Positions 17,912 to 28,164 are shown, numbered from the stretch's first letter. The stretch is 64,000 nt of DNA from Lishizhenia sp965656535 (GCA_965656535.1 CBFHKX010000001.1:682001-746000), one strand, 5' to 3'. The notes: generated by a model from the sequence alone, not told the origin. Made by a program: numbers and translations.

Positions 17912-18892
17912 TTACTTAGAATACGATTTACGAAGTAGGTGAGGGTTTGAAATATCCAGACCTCCATACTTTCCTTTTGTTTCAAAAATGCTTTTACTTG
18001 TTTTCTTTTCTATTAACGTCATCTTCACTTTCGCGGTTAAGCTTTCTTTAATGTTTTGCAACATTTCGCCTTTAGATGGAGCTTTAAGTTTTGCATAGTT
18101 TCCTTCGTGTATTTCAAGTAATAGTATAAATTTTTGAGCGTGTATTTCGATATTTAGATTGTTGTTATCAAAGCTAATACACTTTATTTTGGATATATTT
18201 TGCGTACTAAATTTATATTGTTTTGATTGGTGTTGAACAATACAAAAGAATCCCATAGTTTTAATTCCTAAATACTTAACGTTGGCTATAGAAAGACTTA
18301 AAAACGTGTCTTTTACTTCAAAATTATTACACTGACACCAGATATAGGCTTCTGGAAACGAGTGTCCCCAATCCTTTTCTATGTAAACACTTCCTTTAGT
18401 AAAATCGAAGACTTCATTTTTAAACTGAATTTTACCTTCTATTTCACCATCTAATTGAAGTAATCCATGATAGCATTCCATTCTTGGGAAGAACGAGAAA
18501 ATCCCCATAATCCCTGGAGCATACCATTTGCTTTTGAGTTCTTTTCCATTAAAAAAAGAGAGCTTCCCCTGCCAGTCTTTGGTATTGATTTCTAACGTAT
18601 CTAACGTAAAAGTACTTTGATCAATGGATACTTCATGTTTCTTTGTAGAAGCTTTAAATTTTCCGAACGGATAAGTGAGGTAGGTGGTTTGGAGGCATTC
18701 ACCATTTAGAAGTTGAATAAAAGCATGTTTTTCTCCTTTATCATTTATTGAAACACCTACGATAATTGCCAATTGATGTTTTCCATTTTTGGAGATTAAT
18801 TTATAATACCAACCTTCAAAAAAACGTTTACTTTTATTCCAACCATGGTAAAGTTCAGGTCTGAATATGGATTTTAGACTATTTGTGTTCAT
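17912..18892 (-). CDS. tocopherol cyclase-like protein
   Basis: The 326-residue sequence carries hallmarks of the tocopherol cyclase family: FRPELYHGWNKSKRFFEGWYYK at the start (positions 18799-18864), SFFPRMECYHG in the middle, and YIEKDWGHSFPEAYIW. In plants and cyanobacteria these enzymes close the chromanol ring of tocopherols. No phytyl or homogentisate pathway gene is visible here, so the true substrate is unknown. There is no signal peptide. It is a stand-alone minus-strand gene between the rlu gene and the flavoprotein. Confidence 0.8.
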   Translation of the reverse strand: MNTNSLKSIFRPELYHGWNKSKRFFEGWYYKLISKNGKHQLAIIVGVSINDKGEKHAFIQLLNGECLQTTYLTYPFGKFKASTKKHEVSIDQSTFTLDTLEINTKDWQGKLSFFNGKELKSKWYAPGIMGIFSFFPRMECYHGLLQLDGEIEGKIQFKNEVFDFTKGSVYIEKDWGHSFPEAYIWCQCNNFEVKDTFLSLSIANVKYLGIKTMGFFCIVQHQSKQYKFSTQNISKIKCISFDNNNLNIEIHAQKFILLLEIHEGNYAKLKAPSKGEMLQNIKESLTAKVKMTLIEKKTSKSIFETKGKYGGLDISNPHLLRKSYSK

Positions 18893-18951
18893 TCAAACAC
18901 AAGGTAGTAAGATACATTGATAATTAGTGAACCACTCAGCCTAAAAAGTGC

Positions 18952-20145
18952 TTAACCTTTGGAATTTAGATGTTTTGCCAATTGGTAGCCCATACTAAAA
19001 CAACTTTGAAGTAGATATCCTCCTGTCGGAGCATCGTAGTCTAACATTTCTCCTATACAAAAATGATTAGGCATTTTATTAAGTTCATAGTTGTTCCCAA
19101 TAGCACTTAGCGAAATTCCTCCTACGGTAGAAATCGCTTCATCTATTGGCGCAAAACCAGTTATTTCTAACGGATAAGACTTAATATATCGCGCGAGGGT
19201 TTGAGTATGTGTATACGCTTCTTTTGTTAATAAAGATTTTAGTAAGTGTACCTGTGCTTTCGTTATTTTTAAATCGTTTCTAACCCTATCTGAAATCGCA
19301 CTGTAGTTAGATTCATTTAACTTATTTGTTACTTCCTCTTCTGATAGTGTTGGTTTAAAATCAATGTATACAACGGCTTTTTTATTGTTTTGTAGGTTGG
19401 TTCGTATTTGAGGACTCAACCCATAAATTCCGTTTCCTTCAATTCCTAACTTCGTAATTACTACTTCACCCAATTGTGTTTTTCCATTACAGGAAATTGC
19501 AATATTTTTGAAAGGTTTACCTTCATTTTGTTTAATAAACTGTTTTGTCCAGTCTACTTTAAGTCCGCAGTTCGAAGGTGAAAAGGGAACCGTATGTATT
19601 CCTTTGTTTTTAAAAATTGGCAACCATCCACCATCTGAACCTGTAATTTTCCAGCTTCCACCACCTAAACTAAAAACTGTGATGTCGCTACTTACAACGG
19701 CGCCATCTGCAAATTGCAGTTTTCCATTTGATTTCCAGTTTATCCAGTTTGTTTTTGTGATTAGGTTTATTTTATTTTTTTCTAGGTGCTGGAAGAGCGC
19801 TTTAAGCACTTCCACCGGCTTTATTCCTTCTTGCGGATAAATTCTGTTGCTACTTCCCACGAAGGTGGGTATTCCTATTTCGAGTAAGAACGCTCTAAAA
19901 TCTTGGTTAGAAAAGTCATTCAAAGCTTTTTCTAGAAAAGAAGAAGGAGTATATTTTTTATAAAAAGAATCCAGAGATTCGTTATACGAAAGATTAAAAC
20001 CACCTTTTCCAGCAACTAGAAATTTTCTACCTACAGCATGGTTTTTTTCGTATAAGGTTACAGTATATTTTTGACTATCTATAAAAGAACAAAAGGCGAG
20101 TGCAGCTGCACCACCTCCAATGACCGCTATGGTTTTTTTTGCCAA
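18952..20145 (-). CDS. HI0933-family FAD-dependent oxidoreductase
   Basis: 397 residues. FAD is bound by the N-terminal GGGAAAL dinucleotide motif (IAVIGGGAAAL). VGRKFLVAGKGGFNLSYNE is the family signature of HI0933/YhiN-type flavoproteins. The C-terminal GEMLDYDAPTGGYLLQ and the TVGGISL motif also fit. Substrate and physiological reaction are unknown for most of the family. The stop is 2 bp upstream of the AI-2E transporter gene's 3' end boundary, but they are in tandem: the transporter gene is upstream and this gene follows within 2 bp, so they are likely cotranscribed. Confidence 0.88.
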   Translation of the reverse strand: MAKKTIAVIGGGAAALAFCSFIDSQKYTVTLYEKNHAVGRKFLVAGKGGFNLSYNESLDSFYKKYTPSSFLEKALNDFSNQDFRAFLLEIGIPTFVGSSNRIYPQEGIKPVEVLKALFQHLEKNKINLITKTNWINWKSNGKLQFADGAVVSSDITVFSLGGGSWKITGSDGGWLPIFKNKGIHTVPFSPSNCGLKVDWTKQFIKQNEGKPFKNIAISCNGKTQLGEVVITKLGIEGNGIYGLSPQIRTNLQNNKKAVVYIDFKPTLSEEEVTNKLNESNYSAISDRVRNDLKITKAQVHLLKSLLTKEAYTHTQTLARYIKSYPLEITGFAPIDEAISTVGGISLSAIGNNYELNKMPNHFCIGEMLDYDAPTGGYLLQSCFSMGYQLAKHLNSKG

Positions 20146-20147
20146 AC

Positions 20148-21209
20148 TTATTTTTTGTTGCTCGGCAATAAGGATACGCCATTATCTGATCCGGCCATAA
20201 GCTGTGAGATAATCTTTGTGCGTGGAAATTGATCAAAAATAATACGTAGTACTACCGTTATTGGAATAGACATAATTAAACCGGGAATCCCCCAAATATA
20301 GCCCCAAAGCATTAACATAACGAGGATAGTTATTACGTTAATAGAGAACGTTTTCCCCATGAAAACAGGTTCTAAAATTCCTCCCATAATTACTTGTGTC
20401 ATTGTTATACAAATAGTAAAGAAGATAAGTGCTCCAGGAGAGTTTATTTCTACAAAGGCAAATAGCGCACAAAGTACGACTGAAACTACAGAGCCGATGG
20501 TTTGTACAAAGTTGATTAAAAAGGCAAACAAGCCCCAAAAGATAGGAAAGCTTACATCAAAAGCTAAGCAGCTGATAGTAAACCCTACACCAGTTAATAG
20601 GCTGATTATAAATTTAACCTTGGCGAATTTTATAATGTCTTTTTCAATGGTTCTAAAAATTTTAACCGAGAGCATTGGTCGTTTAAAAATAACAGAATTT
20701 AATGCTTTTTCTATGTTAATGGAGTCAGCAATTAAAAGCAATATAAAAAAGAGTGTCATCAGTAAGGTAGACAAAACTCCACGTGCAAGGTTTAAAGTAT
20801 TTCCAACTTGACCATTTGAAGTTCCTGTAAAAAGAGATAGAACAGATGTTTTAGCTTGACCTTCTTCTAGGTTGAACTGATTTTCAATGGAAAGAAATAA
20901 GGACTCTAATTTTGTTTCAGCTTTTGCAAGTACTTCATCTTGTGAGGCAATAATTTCATTGCCTGATATTTGTATAACCTTACCTCCAATATAGAATACT
21001 CCAACTAGAATAATGAGTGTAACAATAACATTTACAAATTTTGGTATTCCCCATCTCGTCATTTTTCGCATTAATGGCAAAAAGAGTAAGGCTATAAACA
21101 TAGAAGCCAAAAGAGGAATAAAAATAAACTTTAATGTTTTTAAAATGAAGAAAACTACAGGCACTGCTATTAATAGCAACAAAATATTGGTTGTACGTAA
21201 ATCTCTCAT
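20148..21209 (-). CDS. AI-2E family transporter (permease)
   Basis: A 353-residue polytopic protein with about seven to eight hydrophobic segments. The C-terminal half has the family features (FINFVQTIGSVVS, then GYIWGIPGLIMSIPITVV). The family includes putative autoinducer-2 exporters, Na+/H+ antiporters and others, so the substrate cannot be assigned. It starts at ATG 21209 and is followed within 2 bp by the flavoprotein gene. A TACTTTTG-like -7 box is present about 65 bp upstream, without a clear -33. Confidence 0.85.
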   Translation of the reverse strand: MRDLRTTNILLLLIAVPVVFFILKTLKFIFIPLLASMFIALLFLPLMRKMTRWGIPKFVNVIVTLIILVGVFYIGGKVIQISGNEIIASQDEVLAKAETKLESLFLSIENQFNLEEGQAKTSVLSLFTGTSNGQVGNTLNLARGVLSTLLMTLFFILLLIADSINIEKALNSVIFKRPMLSVKIFRTIEKDIIKFAKVKFIISLLTGVGFTISCLAFDVSFPIFWGLFAFLINFVQTIGSVVSVVLCALFAFVEINSPGALIFFTICITMTQVIMGGILEPVFMGKTFSINVITILVMLMLWGYIWGIPGLIMSIPITVVLRIIFDQFPRTKIISQLMAGSDNGVSLLPSNKK

Positions 21210-21550
21210 TTTAAAAATTGCTTAGACCCATCATATTTAGGAGATGCAAAAGTATAAAATTAAATGATGAAATTATTTAGTGAATAAGAGTATTAGTGAA
21301 AAACTGTTATTTACGTAATAATGGCAGAGCATTATTATTTAGAGTGAATTTTAATAGTGTTGCAAAAGAATTAAAATAATTATTTTAAGTTGCCTACTTA
21401 AGTATAGCTTATAGTAAAGTAAAATAATGGTTTACAGTGCGTTATTTTAGATTATAATAGAGTATTGTATTGTTAAAAGCATAATACTAACTTAACATTT
21501 TTAATTTTAAAAATTAAAAATGGTTACGTAGTTTTCTAGAAAATAACAAT
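21210..21550. other. AT-rich intergenic region with a small hairpin
   Basis: This 341-bp divergent gap contains no plausible ORF. One perfect hairpin is visible: TAATAATG at 21316-21323 and CATTATTA at 21330-21337, loop GCAGAG. Otherwise it is simple AT-rich sequence that must hold the promoters of the transporter and of the broken T9SS-cargo gene. I cannot mark a complete promoter. Confidence 0.6.
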
Positions 21551-23005
21551 TTGAACTTAATAAAACACCACCCCAAATCAACAGTAAATAATTCAATTAT
21601 TTGCATGTTTCTGCTAGCAACTCTACTTTTTAGCAATGTCTATGGTCAGAATCCTTATCTTAATAATATAAATAGCCAATTAAGAGAAATGTTCAGTAAA
21701 GTAACCTATCCATCTCCGGATATTTTATTTTTGTATGAAAGATCTGCCAAATTATCTGACTCTTCTTTTTATCAAAACAATAGTTTAGATACATTAGATG
21801 CAAATAAATGGAAAAGTCTATACTATGAGATGTATTACGCAGCTCATGATACACTTCCACTTAAAACGTACCAAGAAATTGATAGTTTTGCGTATAACTT
21901 TAGTAATGATACCATCAGTTTAGGTATTATGAATGGTATCATTTAAAACACCTTTCCAATTTCTATTAATAATAATAAGTATGCCTCAAATGTAAAAGCA
22001 TTTTGCATATCTGCAGGAGGACAACAGTTTTTTGGTTTTGATTTAAATGATGAAGAGTTTTACATTGAATTTGGTTTTATACCTGTTGCATCTGCTTTAG
22101 ATTATGATAACGGTAATGCACCACTTAACCACAACTTAGAAACAGAGAATATAAATAGCAAATTGAGTAAAACACCGTTTGATGTAATAATGGGATATAC
22201 TAATGGTTTTAATAATGGACATCTAAATTATAGAGATGAAGGTGCCTTTAATATTACAAGAACCAATGCAGTAAATTGCTCTGCAACAGGCACTGAAAAA
22301 TATACATATTCAGATGCAGCAGACCAAAGTTTGTGCGAAATTAAAAGAGGACTTTTAAATTTAGAAATAGGAGACGAGGAAATGTATTTAGAAAATTGGA
22401 CCTTTAACCGCCCAGCTACTTTTCAAGCACATTATGATGTGCGCGTAAATGAAAGAAATCCGTATTATGAATACCCTTCTACTCAAAGTAACACTACTAA
22501 TAACTTAATTTTAAGTGGAGTATATTCAAAAGAAAAAGATTTTTCTATTTTACCAGAGGCCAATGCAAAATTTGTTTACAATACCAATGGCGCACCTACC
22601 AATGCTATTGGTTTTGCGTATAATAACCCGCAACCTGCTAATTTATGGACAGCTACAGAAGAAGCGTTAGATATTTGTTTAGAAGATTTTAGTACTAAGC
22701 AATTTAATTTGCAAGAACAAGAAGTTAATACTCTAAAAAAATCAGAAAAAAGTTACCTCTATTTGGTGCCTAACCCAATAAACGGCAGTACTTTGCAATG
22801 TAAATACAAAGTAAATGCAGTTAGTACAAAGCCAATTATTTATATTTATGATACCATGGGTAAATTGCTTATTAAAAAAGAGATAGAAGTTAAAAGTAAC
22901 GTAGGTATTGCAACCTTAGAGGTTAACACATTACAAGCAGGCATGTATGTGGTTGTTTTAGAAAACGATGCAGAACGCTTATCAAATAAATTAATCATTA
23001 ATTAA
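21551..23005 (+). pseudogene. T9SS-cargo secreted protein interrupted by one in-frame TAA
   Basis: Reading from TTG 21551, the frame has a signal peptide (MFLLATLLFSNVYGQ after a short leader), then stops at TAA 21944-21946 (codon 132). The very same frame continues without another stop from 21947 to 23005. It ends in a T9SS type A sorting domain: YLYLVPNPINGSTLQCKY, then TMGKLLIKKEI and LQAGMYVVVLEN. No shift is needed to rejoin the parts, so a single substitution, for example TAT to TAA, explains the break. An N-terminal fragment lacking the sorting tail would be made. ATG 21605 is an alternative start, but it has no charged n-region. Sequencing error or readthrough remain possible. The function of the body is unknown. 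Confidence 0.8.
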
Positions 23006-23016
23006 AAATTATCAAC

Positions 23017-23682
23017 ATGAAAAATTATATAAAATACAGCATACTTTTTTTAATACCCATAGTTCTACTTAGTTCTAAATGCAAAGATAAAGAGCCAGTT
23101 ATACGCACTTTAAAAGGAAGATTAATGAATAATTGTACAGTGCCTTACGCAAACGGTTTAGTAAAGCTAAGAAATAACACTGGCGGTGGAGCATCTTTTA
23201 GCGAAGACATAAATGGAAATAAAGATTTTTATACAGACTCTAATGGTTATTTTGAGATAAACTACAAGAGCCGAGGTACATTAGGTACTTTATACGCACC
23301 TTACAAAGCAATAGAAAGAATAACTATTAACAACGAAGAATTGGTTTTTGATATTGGCGAAGTAAACCTTAACGGCACGGTAAATTTTGTAATTAAATTA
23401 GAGGTTAATAATCCATATACTGAAAATGATACATTATATGTTCCAGATTATAACTTTATAACTGATGTTTGGGCTCAAATAGCAATTCCAGGTCCATTTG
23501 AAGATATGGTTGTAGATACAATCATTAATAGACCATTTTTTACATATCCTATTATTTACGGCCAAGTTGAAGAATCATATATTTCATATTTTCAAACAAC
23601 CACACAGCAAAATACCACGATATATTTTGATACACCATTTTGCGACAGTAGTTTTGCTGAAGCTATAATTACCTTAGACTAA
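23017..23682 (+). CDS. putative lipoprotein, unknown
   Basis: 221 residues with a lipoprotein signal (MKNYIKYSILFLIPIVLLSSKC; lipobox SSKC). After the Cys comes KDKEPVIRTLKGRLMNNC and a beta-rich region with DSNGYFEINY. That recalls carboxypeptidase-regulatory-like beta-sandwich domains, though the match is weak. It begins 11 bp after the T9SS-cargo pseudogene and likely shares its transcript. A truncated duplicate of its first about 40 codons lies immediately downstream. Confidence 0.75.
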   Translation: MKNYIKYSILFLIPIVLLSSKCKDKEPVIRTLKGRLMNNCTVPYANGLVKLRNNTGGGASFSEDINGNKDFYTDSNGYFEINYKSRGTLGTLYAPYKAIERITINNEELVFDIGEVNLNGTVNFVIKLEVNNPYTENDTLYVPDYNFITDVWAQIAIPGPFEDMVVDTIINRPFFTYPIIYGQVEESYISYFQTTTQQNTTIYFDTPFCDSSFAEAIITLD

Positions 23683-23688
23683 TTAATT

Positions 23689-23808
23689 GTGACAAAGCTA
23701 TTAAAATACATATTTATACTACTCTTACCAGTAGCTTTATTGAGTTCTAAATGTTAAGATAAAGAGCCTGTTATCCGCACGTTAAAAGGAAGGTTGATGA
23801 ATAGCTAG
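23689..23808 (+). pseudogene. truncated, stop-containing copy of the upstream lipoprotein
   Basis: GTG at 23689 opens VTKLLKYIFILLLPVALLSSKC, then a TAA at 23755-23757, then DKEPVIRTLKGRLMNS and a TAG at 23806-23808. This aligns residue for residue with the start of the intact lipoprotein, whose codon at the TAA position is AAA (Lys). Homology ends abruptly where the intact gene reads NNCTVPY. It is a degraded remnant of a tandem duplication. Synonymous differences show the duplication is not recent. Confidence 0.88.
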
Positions 23809-23857
23809 TAGCGTTTTTGAATATGACGAATTTATAAAACAACTTACTAAAATTAAA

Positions 23858-23889
23858 AAAGCGAAGTTCAAATTAATGAACTTCGCTTT
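23858..23889 (-). terminator. intrinsic terminator of ahcY
   Basis: A 12-bp perfect stem (AAAGCGAAGTTC with GAACTTCGCTTT) around an 8-nt loop. On the minus strand it is followed by TTTTAATT after a T-rich foot, about 95 bp beyond the ahcY stop. It may also serve the plus-strand remnant from the other side. Confidence 0.85.
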
Positions 23890-23920
23890 ATATCATTTGA
23901 AAGCTATTTCCAACTAATAT

Positions 23921-23978
23921 GGTTCTCGAGCAATAGCCAAACCTCACATTATTTTGATACGGTTATCGAGCGGTAGTC
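23921..23978. repeat. two 18-bp imperfect direct repeats 40 bp apart
   Basis: GGTTCTCGAGCAATAGCC (23921-23938) and GGTTATCGAGCGGTAGTC (23961-23978) agree at 14 of 18 positions and start exactly 40 bp apart, just downstream of ahcY. They resemble fragments of a dispersed intergenic repeat. I see no other copy in the window. Confidence 0.5.
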
Positions 23979-23984
23979 GAGATA

Positions 23985-25295
<1,311 letters not shown>

Positions 25296-25327
25296 TTATA
25301 GTTATTTATCTTTTTCTTAATAGATTG

Positions 25328-25358
25328 CAAAGATACGTGAAAGCGACTGAAAGTCAAA
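25328..25358 (-). promoter_or_regulatory. ahcY promoter
   Basis: On the minus strand TTTG, 19 bp, TATCTTTG, an exact match to the Bacteroidota -33/-7 consensus (TTTG-N19-TAnnTTTG). The -7 box ends 33 bp before the ahcY ATG. Confidence 0.85.
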
Positions 25359-25454
25359 TTTTAAACCTTAAAACATATGAATAAACGATAATCTGCTTTA
25401 TGTCTGTTATATAGAAGACTATTCTTTAAGGTTAAGCGGTGATTTGTGTTGGAT

Positions 25455-25868
25455 TTAATCCAAAGGTTGTTTGGCACTCATATCATTTTCAAAAACGGCA
25501 TCAACTGGTTCCCAGAGTTCTATTCTGTTTCCGTCTATATCTGCAATATGAATAAATTTTCCATAAGGAAACGATTCTAATTCAGTTAAAATCTCGACTT
25601 TTTGCTGCTTTAATATTGGAATAAACGCTTCTAGATTATCAACACGAAAGTTGAGCATAGCCTGTTGTTTATCATTTCCAAAATATTTACTTTCCCTATC
25701 AAACGTACTTAGCTGTAGATATCCCTTTGTGTTTTGTGAGGTTGTAAATTCGAAAGAAACGCCGTAGTCATTCACATTTAAGCCTAACGTGTTTTTATAC
25801 CAGGCATTCATTTCTTTTGGATTTTCACATTTTATGAAAATACCACCTAAGCCAATTGCTTTAGGCAT
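25455..25868 (-). CDS. VOC-family (glyoxalase-like) protein
   Basis: A 137-residue single-chain VOC protein with paired beta-alpha-beta modules. It begins KAIGLGGIFIKCENPKEMNAWYKNTLGLNV and ends with DIDGNRIELWEP, the usual metal-ligand Glu region. Substrates range from methylglyoxal adducts to antibiotics, so none is assigned. It overlaps the DUF420 gene by 8 bp and is the last gene of the oxidase accessory operon. Confidence 0.88.
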   Translation of the reverse strand: MPKAIGLGGIFIKCENPKEMNAWYKNTLGLNVNDYGVSFEFTTSQNTKGYLQLSTFDRESKYFGNDKQQAMLNFRVDNLEAFIPILKQQKVEILTELESFPYGKFIHIADIDGNRIELWEPVDAVFENDMSAKQPLD

Positions 25869-26439
25869 AATACGGACTAATCATTAGGTAAACAATTACT
25901 CCACTTACAGCAACAAAAAACCATATTGGAAAAGCAATACGCGTCCATTTTTTATGTTTGTCGAATTGTCCTGCCCATGCAAATGAGTATGAAATCATTA
26001 CCAGTGGAATAACGATTACACTAAATGCAATATGCGTAATTAGTAGAGGTAAGTAGATAGACCTCCAGATACCAACAGCTGCTAACTCATTAGATTCTAG
26101 TAATCCATTTCCATTAATATCGCCATAAACCGCTGAACTACTTGTGATGTGATATACAATGTAGCATACTAGGAAAATAAGGCTGAGCACTATTGCGAAC
26201 TGCATAAGTCTTCTATGTGCTGGCATATTTCCTTTTTTGATCATGTATAAAGCGCTTACTAACACAATTGCTGTAATTGCATTAATTGAAGCATAAATAG
26301 GAGGTAAGAAGGAAGTATTGAAGCCGTCTATCTTTATTCCGAATAAAAGCGCTACAACAATAGGAACTGCTATAGAAACTATCCATGTAAAAATTTTAAA
26401 GTTCTTAATTTGCTGATCAGTTTTTTGTGCTATATTCAT
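25861..26439 (-). CDS. DUF420 membrane protein
   Basis: A 192-residue protein with five hydrophobic segments and conserved His residues in transmembrane context (KKGNMPAHRRLMQ, LLITHIAFSV, KWTRIAFPIWFFVAVSGV). This fits the DUF420/YozB family, which is nearly always encoded beside cytochrome oxidase genes and SCO proteins. A role in oxidase assembly is inferred from context. It overlaps the VOC gene and the SCO gene upstream, showing tight translational coupling. Confidence 0.88.
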   Translation of the reverse strand: MNIAQKTDQQIKNFKIFTWIVSIAVPIVVALLFGIKIDGFNTSFLPPIYASINAITAIVLVSALYMIKKGNMPAHRRLMQFAIVLSLIFLVCYIVYHITSSSAVYGDINGNGLLESNELAAVGIWRSIYLPLLITHIAFSVIVIPLVMISYSFAWAGQFDKHKKWTRIAFPIWFFVAVSGVIVYLMISPYYA

Positions 26440-27079
26440 CTGAAATCAATTTTCGTATATCTTCTTCTAGTTGTTCTCTACCTTCATTAGAAGTACCATC
26501 GTAAAGTCCTCTAATGTGTTGCTCTTTATCTACTAATATGAGATTAGCGCTATGAGCAAAACCTCCTTGAGCATTTTCGTCGGCAAAAGCATTTACATAA
26601 AAGCTTTCTGTACCTAGGCGATGCGTTTCATTTTCTTCACCGGTTAAGAAATACCAGTTAGATGCCGTAATCCCATACCGATCTCTATATTGCCTCAAAC
26701 GCGCAGGAGTATCTTTTTCTGGGTCAATACTAAAAGATAAAAATGTAAGGTGTTCTTTTATATCTTCAACAGAGTCTCGTAATTGCGCCATTTGTTGTGT
26801 CATAGGAGGACAAATAGTTCGGCAGTGAGAAAAGAAGAATTTAACAACCCATATTGTATTCTTGATTTCCTCGGAACGCAACATAGTCGAGTCTTGGTTG
26901 AGATACATGAAATCTTCTACCGTATGGAAAATAGTGTCGCCTTTCTCGTAGCCATTTTCACCTGCAAGAGCAACATCGTGGTGCCCAATATAAGGTAATC
27001 CACTTGAGGTCGATTTTAGTTTCTCTTCACAAGAAATGAAAAGGAAGAGTAGAATAAGAAAATTACTTATCGTTTTCAT
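26417..27079 (-). CDS. SCO1/SenC-family lipoprotein (copper delivery), copy 2
   Basis: I start at ATG 27079, giving MKTISNFLILLFLFISCEEK with a lipobox (FISC). The ATG at 27130 would add 17 polar residues and hide the signal. The thioredoxin-like core has the copper-binding CRTIC motif in FFFSHCRTICPPMTQQM, the downstream GTESF segment and the late copper-ligand His (GFAHSANLILVDK). SCO proteins load copper into the CuA site of cytochrome oxidase. It overlaps the end of the preceding SCO gene by 17 bp. Confidence 0.92.
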   Translation of the reverse strand: MKTISNFLILLFLFISCEEKLKSTSSGLPYIGHHDVALAGENGYEKGDTIFHTVEDFMYLNQDSTMLRSEEIKNTIWVVKFFFSHCRTICPPMTQQMAQLRDSVEDIKEHLTFLSFSIDPEKDTPARLRQYRDRYGITASNWYFLTGEENETHRLGTESFYVNAFADENAQGGFAHSANLILVDKEQHIRGLYDGTSNEGREQLEEDIRKLISDEYSTKN

Positions 27080-27785
27080 TTTTATTCTGTTTGTCGTATT
27101 GCTTTTCCAGTAATGCCATTTGTTGTTCAAAGTCTCTAATCATAGACTCTTCTCGAATAACCATTTCAGTAGTTTTACTTCTTTCTGTGGCTCCTTTACC
27201 TACCCATCTAAGGTGGTTTTCTTTATCAACTAAAAGCATTGCTTGTAAATAAGGTTTGCCTCCAAAAGCCAGCGTGTCTTTTTGCTCGAAAAGGTTTACT
27301 CCGTTGTTTTCAACATTATAAACTTGTTTAGGATCGCCTGAAACAAGCATCCAAATGTTTGGGTCGTAGCCTTGAATTTCATCTTGAAGGTAAAATTGAA
27401 CCTCTTCTAGATTATCAACAGGGTTTCCTTCTCTATCGGTTAAGATAGAGATAAATTTAATATGGCTGTTTTTACGTTGTGTTTTTCTATATTTTTGGTA
27501 AATAAGAAGGTTAAAATGGTTAATTGCTATTGCACAGTCTTGTGGACAAGATCCTTGAATTGTAGTGAAAACCACAACATTACCTTGCATGTTTTCTTCT
27601 GTAATTGTTTCTCCCGCACTAGTTGTAAAGGTATATGAACCGATTACACCGAAATCATCTAGTAATTTAAATTTGTTTTCGCATTTGTTCAATGCAAAAA
27701 ACACCAATAAAGAAGCCGGTCCAAAGACAAGCAACAACATTAATATTGACCTTCCTCGACCGGCTTTAGTTTCTTTTTGAGCCAC
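27063..27785 (-). CDS. SCO1/SenC-family protein (copper delivery), copy 1
   Basis: 240 residues with an N-terminal membrane anchor (SILMLLLVFGPASLLVFFAL) and a thioredoxin-fold domain carrying CPQDC (TTIQGSCPQDCAIAINHF), the Cys-x3-Cys copper or redox site. It has less obvious conservation of the later His than copy 2, with KPYLQAMLLVDKENHLRW at that point. It may be a redox rather than copper-loading partner; this is inference. It follows the subunit IV gene by 22 bp. Confidence 0.88.
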   Translation of the reverse strand: MAQKETKAGRGRSILMLLLVFGPASLLVFFALNKCENKFKLLDDFGVIGSYTFTTSAGETITEENMQGNVVVFTTIQGSCPQDCAIAINHFNLLIYQKYRKTQRKNSHIKFISILTDREGNPVDNLEEVQFYLQDEIQGYDPNIWMLVSGDPKQVYNVENNGVNLFEQKDTLAFGGKPYLQAMLLVDKENHLRWVGKGATERSKTTEMVIREESMIRDFEQQMALLEKQYDKQNKNENDK

Positions 27786-27807
27786 AGCGTATGTGTTTTA
27801 ATTCAAT

Positions 27808-28164
27808 TTACATTGCAGTACCCACTGCACTTCCTTCGTTAAATGCAATAAAAATTAAATAAATAATAAAGACTGCATAGGGTGCTAAAATTACCCATTT
27901 TAAAGTTTTTCTTTCGTCACCTAAGTGCATAAAGCTTAAAACAATAAATGCTGCTTTAAATAATGTTAAGATTATAAATGACCACTTTACGAATGTCCAA
28001 GAAGCTGATTCTCCTTGTTTGATAAAAATACCTAGCGCTACTTCGAGTACTGTTACTAAAGTAAGGATACCTGTAACTTTCCAAATGGTTTTTCTTTTCT
28101 TTACACCATCCTCTTCTGAGTGATGCGCATCTAAAGAATATTCTATAATATCGTCTCTTTCCAT
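27808..28164 (-). CDS. cytochrome c oxidase subunit IV family protein
   Basis: 118 residues with three hydrophobic segments (about 30-48, 58-78, 88-110) and HLGDERKTLKWVI between the second and third, as in prokaryotic subunit IV (COX4_pro) proteins. It is a small structural subunit of the aa3/caa3 oxidase in the inner membrane. It lies 43 bp downstream of the second subunit III gene. The catalytic subunits I and II are not in the window. Confidence 0.85.
   Translation of the reverse strand: MERDDIIEYSLDAHHSEEDGVKKRKTIWKVTGILTLVTVLEVALGIFIKQGESASWTFVKWSFIILTLFKAAFIVLSFMHLGDERKTLKWVILAPYAVFIIYLIFIAFNEGSAVGTAM

Noticed and set aside
21944..23757. TAA reassigned as a sense codon in this organism
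   Set aside because: TAA ends many intact genes here, such as ahcY, so the in-frame stops at 21944 and 23755 are local decay.
23858..23978. CRISPR-like array
   Set aside because: Only two imperfect repeats with a single 22-bp spacer and no cas genes; the hairpin nearby is a terminator.
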